Shown here one piece after another: positions 1-12,246 of a stretch of 64,000 nucleotides of DNA. The position numbers and the translations under genes are program-made. The notes beneath the pieces were generated by a model. The model searched no databases. It worked only from the letters and a program-made list of their open reading frames with translations, and was not told where the DNA came from. Position 1 is the first letter of the stretch. Each line of letters opens with the position of its first letter. This stretch comes from Anisakis pegreffii (Eukaryota > Nematoda > Chromadorea > Rhabditida > Anisakidae): NCBI GenBank assembly GCA_035041965.1, contig JAPYMA010000148.1, positions 1 to 64,000 on the forward strand, read 5' to 3'.

Positions 1-1500
1 CATTATTGCTCGGCAAAATAGATGATATTCTGAATATAGAGATTCGGGGCAATCGAATGGTGCACTAAAATTCACATGCTACCTGGCAAAGCTGAGGATA
101 CCGGTAGCTTGAAAATGTTACACCTCATAGTGGTAATAATGACGCACAGATCGATCGATCTGTAGTGATGCAATGTTACTGAACTAGTGCTGAATTTAGG
201 GATTCTGCTCGATCGACTGTTGTGAAGAAAGGTCAAGTCTGAGGGTACCGTATGTTTCAATGAACTAACCTTTATATCATCAGGCAAACAGCTATATCTC
301 CTCGCAGATGCGAAATTTTTTAGGGAGTTTTTCATATTTAGAAAGCAGAGATTCTGCTGCATCGAATGGTGTACAAACGTCAATATATTTCAGGTTAAAC
401 TTGAGAGGACGGTAGGCTTGAATGTATCAAACCCATATTTCTATTGTAATGTATAATATGCATTGATCTATACTGATCAAATGCATATCAGTGAGCACCT
501 CAGCGCCAGCTGAGATAGCTTTAATAAAATGGCTATATCTCCTCAAGTAATCCAAATTGCCGGACAGAATATATATTTTTCTGAATTTAGAGATTATGTT
601 CGATCGACTGGTGTGAAGAAATTGATATGTTACTGGTCAAATCTGAGGGTACCGTAGGTTTCAATGAACTAACCCCTATATCATCAGGAAAATAGCTATA
701 TCTCCTCGCAGGGGCAAAATTTCTCAAGGAATTTTTCATTTTTAGAAAGCAGAGATTCTGCTGGATTGAATGATGTACAAATATCAATATGTTTCGGGCA
801 AACTTGAGAAGACGGTAGGCATGAATGTATCGAATCTATATTCCTATACTATTGTATTGCATCTATTGATCTACAGTGAGCAAATGCATAACAATGAGCA
901 ATTCAGCGCTAGCTGAGATAGCTTTAATTAAATAGCTAAATTTCCTCAACAAAGCAAAATCGCTCGACAAAATATATGATTTTCTGTATCCAGAGATTCT
1001 GATGGATCGATTGGTTGAAGAAATTGATATGTTTCTGGTCAAAGCTGAGGGTACGGTAGGCTTGAATGTGCTAACCTGTACAGCATCACAAAAATTGCTA
1101 TATCTCCTCGTACAGGCAGAATTTTCTCGGCAAAATTTTCATTTTCAAACAGCAGAGATTCTGTTCGGTCGATTGAGTCATAAACATCACTATGTTGTTT
1201 CTTAAACCTGAGAAGACGGTTGGATTGAATAAATCAAAACCATATTTTTATAGTAATGTATAAAATCTATTGATCTATGGAGATACATTGCATTTCAATG
1301 AGCACCACTGCGCTAGTTGGGATAGCTTTAATAAAATAGCTATATCACCTTAACTAAGCAGAATTGCGTAACAAAATATGTATTTTTCTGAATCCAGAGA
1401 TTCTGCTCGATCGGTTGAGTTATTAACATCAATATGCTATTTGGCAAATCATAGAAGACGGTATATTTCCTCAACTAAGCCGATCTGCTCAATGAAATTT
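1..1500 (+). repeat. R-family satellite array with a two-part higher-order unit
   Basis: A core resembling CTGAGGGTACGGTAGGCTTG recurs near 94, 240, 402, 645, 802, 1047, 1209 and 1452. From 240 onward the spacings alternate at about 160 and 243 bp, giving a unit of about 405 bp (240, 645, 1047, 1452). Each subunit also has an AGCTATATCTCCTC block and a GCTCGACAAAATATAT block. The two subunit types differ at the core (GGGTACGG against GAAGACGG). Short open frames inside are not conserved between units and are not genes. The array runs off the left edge. Confidence 0.85.
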
Positions 1501-3240
1501 ATATGTCTATGTGCAGCAGCTACGTTGGTAAGTGATTACGGTAAGTGGCCATGCCCAAAGTTAACGTAATTAACAGGAGCAGCACCTCTGCTGTTAGATC
1601 ATGTCTACTACTAGCATAACCTTGCAGTTGTACATAAGCAACGTTATTCTGATTAATCTCAAACCTATTCAATTCATATCTATGTGACAACTTACTTCTA
1701 AGCACATCTGAAACCATCCAGTTCATAATAATATTTGTAGGAGTGATATCATGATATTTGTAAGAATTTTCGTAATCACTTATTGTCAAATGGTACTATT
1801 TTTGTTGAAACCATTTTATGGAGTTAGTGGAAGTGGGTGAGATAAGACTTTTTTCCGATTGAAACGACGATTTCTTAGTGATTTGCATGTTGTTGTAAAT
1901 TTTGGTGATTTCTTCTTGAAATTGCAAGTAAGCATGTAACTCGGTGCTTTGTTCGTTTTGTTTAGTTGAAAGTTAATCTTGTCTATTTCTAGAATCATAT
2001 TGTAGTTGAAATGAATTGATTTGAATATTAGGTTCCACACACGTTCGTCGTTCATTTCAAAATTTGTCATTCCCCTTTGATCTTGCATTGTCACTGGTTA
2101 TCTTCTCTTTTCATTCTATGTTTTGTGAGGCGATTTTTTAATTTTATCATTGTTATTGCCAAATCTTTATTATGTGTTATTAATTAAACAGTATATGGTT
2201 CTTGTCGCTAATGAGATGATTCTTGTCAAAATATCTCTTCAGAAATCTGGGACTTCGTTTGCGCTACGTCTTGCGTTGCATCAGTCGTTGCATAATCAGT
2301 GAGAGCATTAGTGAATTGTAGATATATTGTAGGTGACCTTAATTTTGCAGTTTTTCCATCCTCTGTTCCTATTAACAATCGGTAGTGGAACATTGGGGAG
2401 AATTGTCGAAGTCAAGGAACAAAACGAGACAACTGCGATTTCATGGCAGTTCGAACTTGAGGATACATCTCGCTGATAATTAAACGGCCTTATTTTGGGA
2501 TCTTCAGAGAAATGAGAGCGTTTTAACTGCGAAGAACCAACGTTTACGAAGCGCTCTAGGAATCTTTAGCCACGCCCATGCTTAAGGCAAGCAAAGGGAG
2601 TAGAACGTCCGGTGTTAAATGGCTACGGTAACGAGCCATGCCCACAGCTAACGCAACCAACGGGAGCAGCACCTCCGGGATTAAATGACTTCATCAAACT
2701 GTCCACTGATAGTATCACTTTGTAGTAATAAATAATCCATGTAATTCTCATCAATCCCAAACCTAATCAATTCATACCTATGAAATCAGCATCCTTCTAA
2801 ACCAGACTGAAAGCAACCGATTTATTATAGTATTTGGAAGAGTAATCGCTCATTTCCTTGCTATTTTCGAATCTGCAATTCCCCATTCCATGTTGCATCG
2901 TTCTTATATGGTTATATTCACGAATTACTTCACTCAGTTGTTGTTTGATAGAAAAAGAAGGACGAGCATATAAAATCAGAAGCGCTGCACAGACACTTTG
3001 CATGATTTTGTTGCGAAACCCCGTTCAAGGCGTCCGAGGAGAAACGGAGGTTTCTTCGATGTTACATAATCTACAGCAAAAAATTGAGCAAAAGCCAGAG
3101 ACGGTAGCTTTTTCTGTTATATTTCTGATTATCAAACATTGATTCTCATTCGGGCTTATTGACTTCACTGTGGGATTCACCCTAGCATGCATTAAACATC
3201 ACACTGTATCTCTGCATCTCTGGTGGATCATTCACGATAG
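1500..3240. repeat. Direct duplication (about 1538-1800 and 2620-2840), otherwise no gene seen
   Basis: The stretch from GGCCATGCCCA, through GGAGCAGCACCTC, to the AATCTCAAACCTATTCAATTCATA block near 1660 recurs about 1.08 kb later, with GAGCCATGCCCA near 2634 and AATCCCAAACCTAATCAATTCATA near 2754. The copies are diverged. The remaining sequence has only short open frames without conserved motifs or splice structure. Confidence 0.55.
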
Positions 3241-3389
3241 CGAATTCCATTGCTATTTCGCGGACATTTTACGCTCGTTCGTCTCGTCTGCCGCATTTTC
3301 GTTACTTTCGTCACTTTGCTGCCCACGAATAAACTAGATGTTCTGTGTTCCATTAGCATAATAAAGACGTGTTCAATATATTCCCTCAT

Positions 3390-3990
3390 AATTTGCCTTA
3401 TAATGTATCCAGTAACATTCAAACTAAGTGAAACGATTTCGTGTATGCAACCAATGACCAACTCGGTGAGAACTACCCTTGTTGAGGGTAAAAGCGCGCA
3501 CGGTGGGTCAGGGAATCCCCAGCACCTGAGTAGATGCTCGAAGACGCTACTCACGTACGCGTGCCCTATATCCAACCAAATCGGCATCACCCACAGACCG
3601 TTACTTTCGTACCATATTGCGAAGAAATGATGATAGCGACACCAGGCATGTACCACCAGCATATTGTGAAGCCTTGTGAAATAGCTCGACGAATCGCTGA
3701 AGCTCTCGAAAGTCGCATGAGCGCCTATCGAGAGCTTCGGCAATTCGTCGAGCTATTTCGCATGAGCTATAGCTATTTTGCCACTTGTAACTATTACTAT
3801 AGCTATTTCGCATGAGTTTTCAAACCTAGCTCATTTCCAAACCTAGCTCCGCTTGTTATCATTTCGACGGATTGGGAACACCCACATATGTCATGAAATC
3901 TTGTAACTTGAAGTGACCATTGGCAACATACCTTACACTACGACTACCTTAGTCCAACCGCTACCAAAATACACTGCAATGGACATCTCC
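3390..3990 (+). repeat. P module, diverged copy 1
   Basis: This block matches 5685-6140: ATAATGTATCCAGTAACATT against ATAATGCACTTAGCAACATT, then AACATTCAAACT, GGTGGGTC, the stem-loop at 3525-3553 and the closing GGATTGGGAACACCCA. It is interrupted by a long near-perfect hairpin at 3678-3759 and by a CTATAGCTATTTCGCATGAG-type repeat at about 3760-3815. Confidence 0.7.
3678..3759. repeat. Long hairpin: 32-bp arms with 2 mismatches
   Basis: Arms 3678-3709 and 3728-3759 pair at 30 of 32 positions around an 18-base loop. Part of the arm and the CGCATGAG motif recur just downstream to about 3815. This lies inside the P module, where the other copies do not have it. Confidence 0.85.
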
Positions 3991-4554
3991 AAATCACCCA
4001 TTCATCATCTCATTCAGAGACCTACTGCTACGCTCATAAGGCTTTTCATACTCTACGATATCGGAACTCAAATCTCTCACCCCAGGTCGAGCATCCCAAT
4101 ACACATTATCTATGCTACGTGGGACTTCTCCATTCCAATTTGTATTTCATCAAGTAAGATGCGTGCGTTCAGAAGCGGCCAAGTTTGCGATCCTATTTCT
4201 CATTTCGGGGCGCAACTCAGTTTTTGAATTTGGGAACGCACAAAGAAGCCAGACCCTCTTCCTTTCTGCTTGCACGAAGTTTACTCAATCCCAGGCTTCC
4301 ACTAGCGCAGTTCTGTGGGGCTGATGTTAGAGAGTTCTTGCTAATTTAAATCAGTTTGAGCTTCGCGAACTCTCATAGATTAGCCTCATGATTCAATGAC
4401 TGCTTATTATGTGAATTTGCAATTTAAATCAGTCATATCAGTCTACCTTAAAGCCACTCACTACTACGCTCCTGCCGATGCTTAGAACATTCATAATAAC
4501 TCAAATACAGTCAAATTTACAAGCAAAATAATTGACCAAAAACGCAACAGATGA

Positions 4555-4760
4555 ATAAAAAAAGTGATCACTGATCACAGCTCAATTTTATTCCATTTTC
4601 CCTAGGTTCAAGCAAAAAGAGTAAATGATGGAAGATGTGGTCATTCGACCACAGCTCATTTATTACTGCCCTAAATTGAACGATAAGAACCTTGGAAGAT
4701 TAAAGCTCAGAACTGACCTGGGCTATGGATGATGCGTTGTGGTAAACAATCGCTGAATCG
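4555..4760 (+). repeat. S module copy 1 with two hairpins
   Basis: Contains hairpin 1 at 4564-4578 (GTGATCA, C, TGATCAC) and hairpin 2 at 4637-4652 (GTGGTC, ATTC, GACCAC). Between them are CTCAATTTTATTCC and TTTTCCCTAGG, and after them GCCCTAAA and ACTGACCTGGGC. The same order is seen in reverse complement at 30120-30310. Confidence 0.75.
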
Positions 4761-5684
4761 GTAGTTGGCGAATTGAAACACTCCATTCGCACTGTGTGAC
4801 GTTGTTCTGTGGCTGCTTGGAGCAAAACAGTTTCAAAATCAAAATAAACTCCAGTTAGAGGTAGTCAACTTTGAAGCAAAACAAACAAAACTGAAATTCA
4901 AGTCAACTGAGGTTAAGATATCTCAAGTCTAATGAAACTCGCGTCTCCCTCCATCGAGAGTCAAATAAATGTTGAGCGGACCTATATTAAGTTTGAACTA
5001 GGCTATTCGATGTTAAATTTCGGATCAAGCTTAATTCAAACGTAACTCAACTAATGCATAGTTATTTCACACTACTGTCAACTGAGGTCAACTCATGATG
5101 AGTCTAAGTCCAAATTGAGACTGTGCCAAAGCCCCATATGAACTCATATATATCTTATGCCTCAGTCAATTAGTTGAAGGATTCAATGAGCATCACATGA
5201 TTTTCGAATTTTAAGGCTATCATTTGGACGCTCGCAAGAATACAACTTTGAAAGTCTACAAGATATTACTCAGACACTGACTTCTTAAAAGCACCTCAGT
5301 TTGAGAGTCTCCAACATCGACAAACCTAAGACCGAAAAGACTTTACCTGAAGATAGCAGCTTACAGAGAAGTCAAGTTTCTATGTCAATGCAAAACAACG
5401 AATACCCAGCTCAACCTCAACCTCGGATATGAGCTCTCTGAAATGATCATTTTTTCGAAGCACAGGTGTTGTTTTACAAATATCTTGGGACATGATGGTC
5501 TTCATAGTCCTTCCATCAGCATGAAATCTTTCAGATCATTCAATATTTCAATGTCACTAACGAGAGATAACAATTATACTGGCAGTGAAAACAGAGATTA
5601 TTTCTGAGATGTTGTACGAATGCACTATGAACGCAGCAAGCAGATAAGCTTCGGCGAGTAACCACAAACACCTGAGAGATTTCC

Positions 5685-6140
5685 CCTTATAATGCACTTA
5701 GCAACATTCAAACTGAGTGCAATGATTTCATGCCTGCAGCCAATGATCAACCCGATGACAATTCTCCCCTGTTAAGGGAAAGTGCGCACAGTGGGTCCGG
5801 GAACCCCCGATACCTGAGCAAATGCTCGGAGGCACTACTCAGGCCAACTTACGCGCATTCCTTATCCCCGGTCAAATCGGCGCCTTTCCCGGGCCGGGAA
5901 CGCCCGTAATATTTTCCGAAGAATGAATGCCAGCGATACTCGGGTACATATCGCTAGCATATTTTAATTGTTTCTCCCCGATTCGCCTAGACTGCCGGTA
6001 GGCGGGGAACGCCTGTCGCATTTACCTAAAGCTAGCCCCACTTGTTGGCAGCTCGACGGGTTGGGAACACCCACGCGAACGAAATGTGCAATTTTAATAT
6101 GACCATTGACCACATGCAATCTATCATTGCAGCATCAGTC
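5685..6140 (+). repeat. P module copy 2: GC-rich, hairpin-dense block
   Basis: This GC-rich block sits in AT-rich surroundings. It has a stem-loop at 5813-5843 (CCTGAG...CTCAGG with an inner GAGCAAATGCTC), a GCGATA/TATCGC hairpin near 5932-5955, a CGCCTA/TAGGCG hairpin near 5985-6005, and several GGGAACRCCC-type palindromic motifs. Its inverted copy is at 28850-29290. Confidence 0.75.
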
Positions 6141-6399
6141 TGACTGTCATTAAATAACACTACGAGGGAGGTCTTCGAGTCGCCCATATAGCAACCAGAC
6201 TCTTCAAGATGAGTGGTCCAGGCGAACTTTCCAGATCTACCGCTACATCCATAATACTCTTCATACCCCTACTTTCTTGCAACTCAAATTTTGATATAAT
6301 TTACACGCCAGTATACCCATTATCTCTGCTAGTTGCATCAGCACCCACCCCTAATCCAGCTTTCTCCCGAACAATACCTGTGCTTTTAAAAAATTGACC

Positions 6400-7195
6400 A
6401 AATCAAAGAGATTATTTCTAAGTCTGAGGTTTGGGTAAGTATTTGAAGTCTGGTACATACCACGAAACTAAACTCATCAGTATGCTACATGCCTATAACT
6501 GAAATAGCAATTCAACTAACAGTCAAGTATATTAGAGAACAACTAATCAAAAATCAAGTGAATTGAAGAACAGCTCAAGATAACATACATTCAAAGTAAA
6601 CTCAAACCTAATCATGGTTGAGTAAAAGTGGAGCTTATTGAAAGTGAGGTGTATTAAAGTAAAAGTTGAATGAAGTCAGGTTGAAGCTAAAGTCAAGGCT
6701 AAGATGCCAACGAACAGATGCCAAGCCTAAGCCTTATATTGATACCACGTTCCTAATCTAAGCCACATCATCAAGCCTCAACCTACCAGCCAAATTTATA
6801 GTCAGTCATCCTCATGTAGTAGTCCAGCGCCTGGTTGGTAAACACAGTCCTAGCAAATTTGGGAGACTGGGAGGATATCAGTATTAAGAGAGTGAATTTT
6901 ATGAGGTGGGGCAATTCATGATTCTTGCATAACATTTTTCAGTCCATATGTCTGCCTCTCACCCTGGAGAAATCCTATCCTAACCCCAAGTCTGCCGACA
7001 TTTACAACGGATTTCAATAAAAGTAATACCTTAACGTATTAATAAGGTCACAATTATGCAATATAATAACGTAACAAATATTATCACACATCCCAACATT
7101 TACAGAATACGAGTAATGAATCATTTGAACAATATTTACATCACAATACAACAATGCAATTATATTTACAAATAAATGAATAAATAATGTGTAAA
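6400..7195 (+). repeat. X-repeat spacer, no gene seen
   Basis: AT-rich part of the X repeat. It corresponds loosely to the complement of 27900-28680. No coding structure is visible. Confidence 0.4.
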
Positions 7196-7400
7196 GCGTG
7201 CAAAAAAAGTGGTCACTGACCACGCTCAATTTTATGTTTGAATGAATGAAATGGAAAAAATAAAATGATATCAGTTTTCAATCTAATTCTAACCTCATTT
7301 GTTCTGGCCCTACGCTAAGCAAAAGGGAAATTTGAGACTGAAAGCGAAAACAATGTTGAAAATCTTCCAACTGGCCTGGCGCTTTGGTGCGCTTATTGTT
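7195..7400 (+). repeat. S module copy 2
   Basis: Hairpin 1 at 7209-7223 is GTGGTCA, C, TGACCAC. It differs from copy 1 by a paired A-T to G-C change. It is followed by CGCTCAATTTTATG and, near 7372, ACTGGCCTGGCGC, matching the inverted copy at 27880-28050. Confidence 0.65.
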
Positions 7401-8584
7401 GAACTATAAAATTTGGATAAGATATTATGTTGTCGTGATACTTGTTGATTGTTTGCTTTACCACTGGCTGTTCTGATGGGTCGATTCTTTTTTGAATGCT
7501 ACATTGATAATTGTATTGTTGGCCCTCTTGTGGGCCGTCGAACAGCTGTTCTCGTCTTTACCCTCTTGCAGGGCTGTTGAACATCTTGGCCATCCAGATA
7601 TGCCTCGAAAGAATTCCGGTTATTTTTTGAAATAACTAAAATAATGTAATAATTGGCTGGAATTTACTCACGTCATAAATCATTGTTGCTTTATCTTGTC
7701 CACTCGACCATTCCTTGTCTACCCGTTCCTGCTACATCTTCTTTCTTCTCGCTCCCCTCTTCCGGGAAGCATTCACCTCAATCAACATCGCGAACTGATG
7801 ATCATCGTTGTCAGCCAATTCCGTCATTCGGTTTCACCTGAGAACACAAACATTCAGTTCATTGAGGATTATCACGTTTCAACGAATACTACGTCATAAC
7901 GAAATAAAACAACGGGTCACATTTCATCACAACCAAATCTAAACTGCAATCGGTTGATGACAGTCTAATGTCGCCAAACCCGCATTCAATTCGATCTAAT
8001 GCAACTCAATTAAGCACCGAGTACCATCAAATCTATTTCATAATGTGGTATTACCCAATCCAAAACACTTCTCAATCACTTCTCAAATTCCAATCCAAAA
8101 CACTTCTCAAATTCCGAAAGCAGAAAGCATTCCAGGTACAATCATAAGAACAATGAAAGGTGACAAATGACTGTGTAAGGAATAAGGGTGTACATAAGTG
8201 ACAAAACGCGATGCGAAGTTTAGATCGCCTCGAAAGAACTCTTAAAAGCTGAAATGTAACATATTCTTACTGAGCTTCACTCAAGGCGCATGAGTAAATG
8301 ATAATATGGCATAAAACAACAGCGTAATACAGTATATGATACATGTCACTACTATAACACGATAACTGTTCATAACTAAAACAATAATATCGAACTTCCT
8401 CTAAAAAATCGCTCGAGTTTGTTCCTCACGTCACGGTAACGCAAGCTTGTACATTATGATAGATCACGAGAGATTACAAATCAAAAGATGCAGCAAAACG
8501 GCATTAAGCATTAGAACTTACCGATTATTCATCTTAAATATAAATTCAGCACTGACAGAATATTCAAAAATCAGAATATTCATA

Positions 8585-8710
8585 AATCTACTAACAACGG
8601 CTCAATTTTCATTCATTTTTCGGAGACTAGAATAAATAGGAATAAGAAATGAGAAGTGTGTTCATTCAACCACGAATTATTCATGGAGGCTCTAGAATGA
8701 ATGTAGTCGA
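8585..8710 (+). repeat. S module copy 3, partial
   Basis: GGCTCAATTTTCATTC is followed about 70 bases later by a degenerate hairpin 2 (GTGTTCATTCAACCAC) and then GAATTATTCATGG. Hairpin 1 is missing. The flank to about 9010 matches the complement of 27090-27500. Confidence 0.55.
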
Positions 8711-9589
8711 ATTGTGAGAAACGTCGCACAAGCATCACATAAACAATGCGTCTCAGCAATACGCATACACAGTTAATGAAAATGGTGTGAATGAATGTGT
8801 CGAGAATTTGATGGATCAAAGAATAGAACAATGTGCGCAATTGATATTCATTAAAATCATGCAGTAACAGAACAATCAGCAGTGGTTGTTATAGATGACG
8901 GTTCCGCCCTGTTGATCGCTTTGATCAGTGCTCAAAAATAACGACAAGAATTGCATCTTGATCTGACGGCGATGCACTGAAACCAACCTCAAAATATGCA
9001 ACACAAAATACGTTTTGAACGCAAAAGTTCAAGAAATAATTTGAATCGTTGCCCAACCGTCAGGAAAATAATATATACCATATAACCGTGATATATACTA
9101 ACACATTGTTTCATGACCAAACTTCGGAGAAAAACAATGGAAAATTTCAGTTTTTCATCATTTTTCTACGATACATTTCAAACAAGGCAAAATTAAGAAA
9201 AAATGTGAAGTTTCAGAACGTTTAAGGTGAAATCATTACAAGAAGAAGAGGGAAACTGTAAAATCTGGCATTTCAAATATCAGCAAGACATATCCTTTTA
9301 ATCGTACTGTCATGATATTGCCCGGATCGAAATCGCCTTTCACAATTATTTCCTTTCGACATAAAATTGAATACTTTATCCCGTTTCGCTTCTCGACTTC
9401 AATAATTCAACCACCCATTCTACTACCTATCATTACTAGAAACAAAGGGAAAACCACTGCAAGATTAAAATCAACGGATCACATAACTCCGACTCGCTTG
9501 AACTCTCACTGATTATAAACCGACCGATATTCTTCTGAAGACGGAATTTTTTTCTGAAGACTGTAACGCATTAACTGCTCTGTGGTGAT

Positions 9590-10375
9590 CAATGTATGTG
9601 GATGAGCGCGACTGCGCTAATTGAATAGATCTAAGAATATTGCTATATCTCCTCAGCTAAGCAAAATCGCTCAGCAAGATATATAATATTCCGAATGTAG
9701 ACATTCCGCTCGATCGAATGGTGTAAAGAGATCCATATGTTACTGGGCAAACTTGAGAGTACGGTAGGTTCGAAGATGGCAACCCGTATAGAATTGAGAA
9801 AAAAGCTATATCTCCTCATCTAATCCTAATTTCTCGGCAAGATGTATGATATTTTGAATGTAGAGATTCAGAGCAATCGAATGGTCCAAAGAAATTCATA
9901 TGTTACCGGGCAAACTTGAGAGTACGGGTACCTTGAAGATGGTAACCTCTAGAGAGCAATAGTAATGTGTTGATATTGATCTATAGAATGTGTGTGAATG
10001 AGCGACTTTGCGCTTGGTATGCATATAGCTTTATAAAAATAGCCATATCTTCTCAAAAAAGCGAAATTGCTCAACAAAGTATATGTTTTTCTGAATGTAG
10101 AGATACAGATGGATCGAATAGTGCACAAAAATTTAAATGTTACTGGACAAACTTAAGAATACGGTAGGCTCGAAGGTGGCAACCCGTATAAAATTGAGAA
10201 AATAACTATATATCCTCATCTAATCATAATTTCTTGGCTATGTATATAATATTCTGAATATAGAGGTTCTGAATAATCGAGTGGTGCAAAGAAATTTACA
10301 TGTTACCGGGTAAACCTGAGAGTACGGTTACCTTAAACATTGGTAACCTCTATAGAGTTATAGTAACGTAGGTTT
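9590..10375 (+). repeat. R-family array, forward half
   Basis: R cores lie near 9747, 9914, 10152 and 10317, spaced 167, 238 and 165 bp. This is the same alternating pattern as at 1-1500. AGCTATATCTCCTC blocks precede the cores. The stretch 9010-9590 between the X arm and this array shows no gene. Confidence 0.8.
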
Positions 10376-11245
10376 ACCCAGTAACATATTAATTTCAGAT
10401 TTGCCCAGTTACATATGCATTTCTTTACGCCATTGAATTTCTTGGATCCTCTTAATTCAGAATGTTATATAATTTGCCGAGCAATTCTGCTTACTTGAGG
10501 AGATATAGCTATTTTCTTAATGTTATCTCAAAGACATAGGGATACCATATTCAAACTTACCGTACCCTCAAGTTTGCTCGGTAACATATCAATTTCTTCG
10601 CGCCATTCGATTTCTTGGGTCCTCTAGATTCAAAATATCATATATTGTTTTGAGCAGTCCTGCTTACTTAAGAAGATATAGTCATTTTCTTAAAGCTATC
10701 TCAATGCTGTAGGGTTACCATCATTAAACCTACCGTATTTTCAGGTTTGCCCAGTAACATATCAATTTTCGCCCATCATTCGATTTAGTGGAACCTCTAG
10801 ATTCAGAATATCATGCATATTACTGAACAATTCTGCTTACGTAAGGAGATATTTCTATTTTCTTAAATCTATCTCAACTGGCGCATTGTCGCTCATTGAT
10901 ATGCATTGTATAACACTAGATCAATACATACATTACTATAATATGGTTACCATCTTCAAAGCTGCCGTACTCTCAGGCTTCCCACAGGAACATATGGATT
11001 TCTGTAGGCCGTTGGATCCTGCGGAACCTCTGGATTCAGAATATTAAATTTTTGCTGAGTGATTCGGCTTACTTGAGAAGATATAGCTATTTTCGTGAAG
11101 CTATATCAACTAGCGCATTGGCGCTCATTGACGTGCATTGTATCACGATAGATCAATACATACTATAGCGGTATAGGGGTTAGCATCTTCAAGGCTACAG
11201 TACTCTCTGGTTTACTCAAGAACATATGAGTCTTTAGAGTTGGGT
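10375..11245 (-). repeat. R-family array, reverse half
   Basis: After a junction near 10370 the same motifs continue on the other strand. Cores in reverse (CTACCGTATTTTCAGGTTTG type) lie near 10560, 10730, 10965 and 11197, with GAGGAGATATAGCT blocks. Together with the forward half this is a large inverted repeat of satellite units. Confidence 0.8.
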
Positions 11246-11680
11246 TGGAATATCTTGAATACTTCGATTGTTTGACGATGCTCTTTCTATTATATCTTCA
11301 TTCTGCTTTGATACACGCCTGTTGGCTATCTACGATAGAGTTCATTTGCAATTCGTTTCATCGAATGTTCAGAGTGTGAATGTATGTCTTGATTAGCATA
11401 TTTTATGGTTCAGGTACAATTCGTACACGATACGAAAATAAAGTAGAATGACCAAATACCTTTTGATAGTAAACGTTCGTACTGCTGAGGAAAACCTCGA
11501 TTATTTCATGGATTACTGATCTGCTATATTTCGTTATGTCATATGATGTAGCATCGTAATTTGATAGCTTATTGCTAGGCAGCAATTATTGATATATACA
11601 TATAAAATATATAAAAGCATACATTACGAAATAGTTCGTAAACACGTTCATTCGATAACGTCACTTTGCTTTGATTAAGT

Positions 11681-12246
11681 GATGCTTCCAATTTTTATTT
11701 TTTGTTTTTTTTCAAAGTTTGATATTTTTTGTTTTCCATATCTGATCATAATGGATGTGTCTGTTTACAACAAAATGATCGAAACATAGATGTAGGTTAC
11801 AGCAGATATCCAACCGCTCGACAGATATTTCTTTCGGATATTTAAAGCATTCATCCGCAAGATTCACTCGTATGTTATTATTCACGATATTGACTTCCTG
11901 ATCTATCGGCGTGAAAATATTTTGCGTATTTTGGAAGTGGTTTTCAACCAGTTCTGCAATCCGAAGTTTCGGGATTTCAACAGGTACTCTTGGTACGCGT
12001 GCGGATATGTCCAACAGCATCCTGATCAATTTGAAACGCCAGTCCAAGTGTGTTTCCCTCAACAAGTGACTCAAGATTGTGATATAGATCGTTGTGATCA
12101 GTTATCCTTTGTAAAATGTTCTTATTGTAACCTACGTCTATGTTTCGATCATTTTGTTGTAAACAGACACATCCATTATGATCAGATATGGAAAACAAAA
12201 AATATCAAACTTTAAAAAAAAACAAAAAATAAAAATTGGAAGCATC
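11681..12246. mobile_element. Foldback element with about 119-bp terminal inverted arms
   Basis: The arm 11681-11799 (beginning GATGCTTCCAATTTTTATTT) is repeated nearly perfectly in reverse complement at 12126-12246 around a 326-bp middle. Open frames leave the middle in both directions and end in the same arm-encoded tail (CFDHFVVNRHIHYDQIW). On the plus strand a cluster C, C-x2-C and C-FDH is visible near residues 62-75 of that frame. This looks like the 3' end of an old element duplicated in inverted orientation. No target duplication was found. Confidence 0.6.

Larger units (their letters stand above)
3390..9010 (+). repeat. X composite repeat, left arm of a long inverted repeat
   Basis: Successive blocks of this region reappear in reverse order and reverse complement in 27090-31085. 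Anchors include an exact 28-base match of 6208-6235 to the complement of 28720-28747, the hairpin block 4564-4652 against 30194-30285, and 8990-9010 against about 27100-27120. Internally it is a near-tandem of two units of about 2.2-2.6 kb, each with a GC-rich P module and an AT-rich S module. No transposase or reverse transcriptase frame is visible; the short frames here are repeat sequence. Confidence 0.75.

Noticed and set aside
1..1500. Regularly spaced repeats suggesting a CRISPR array
   Set aside because: Units are 160-243 bp, diverged along their whole length and without short identical repeats or unique spacers; the genes are eukaryotic. This is satellite DNA.
3228..3743. 171-codon open frame on the minus strand overlapping a 126-codon frame on the plus strand
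   Set aside because: Both run through the P module and hairpin of the X repeat. The other copies do not keep the frames and no domain is visible.
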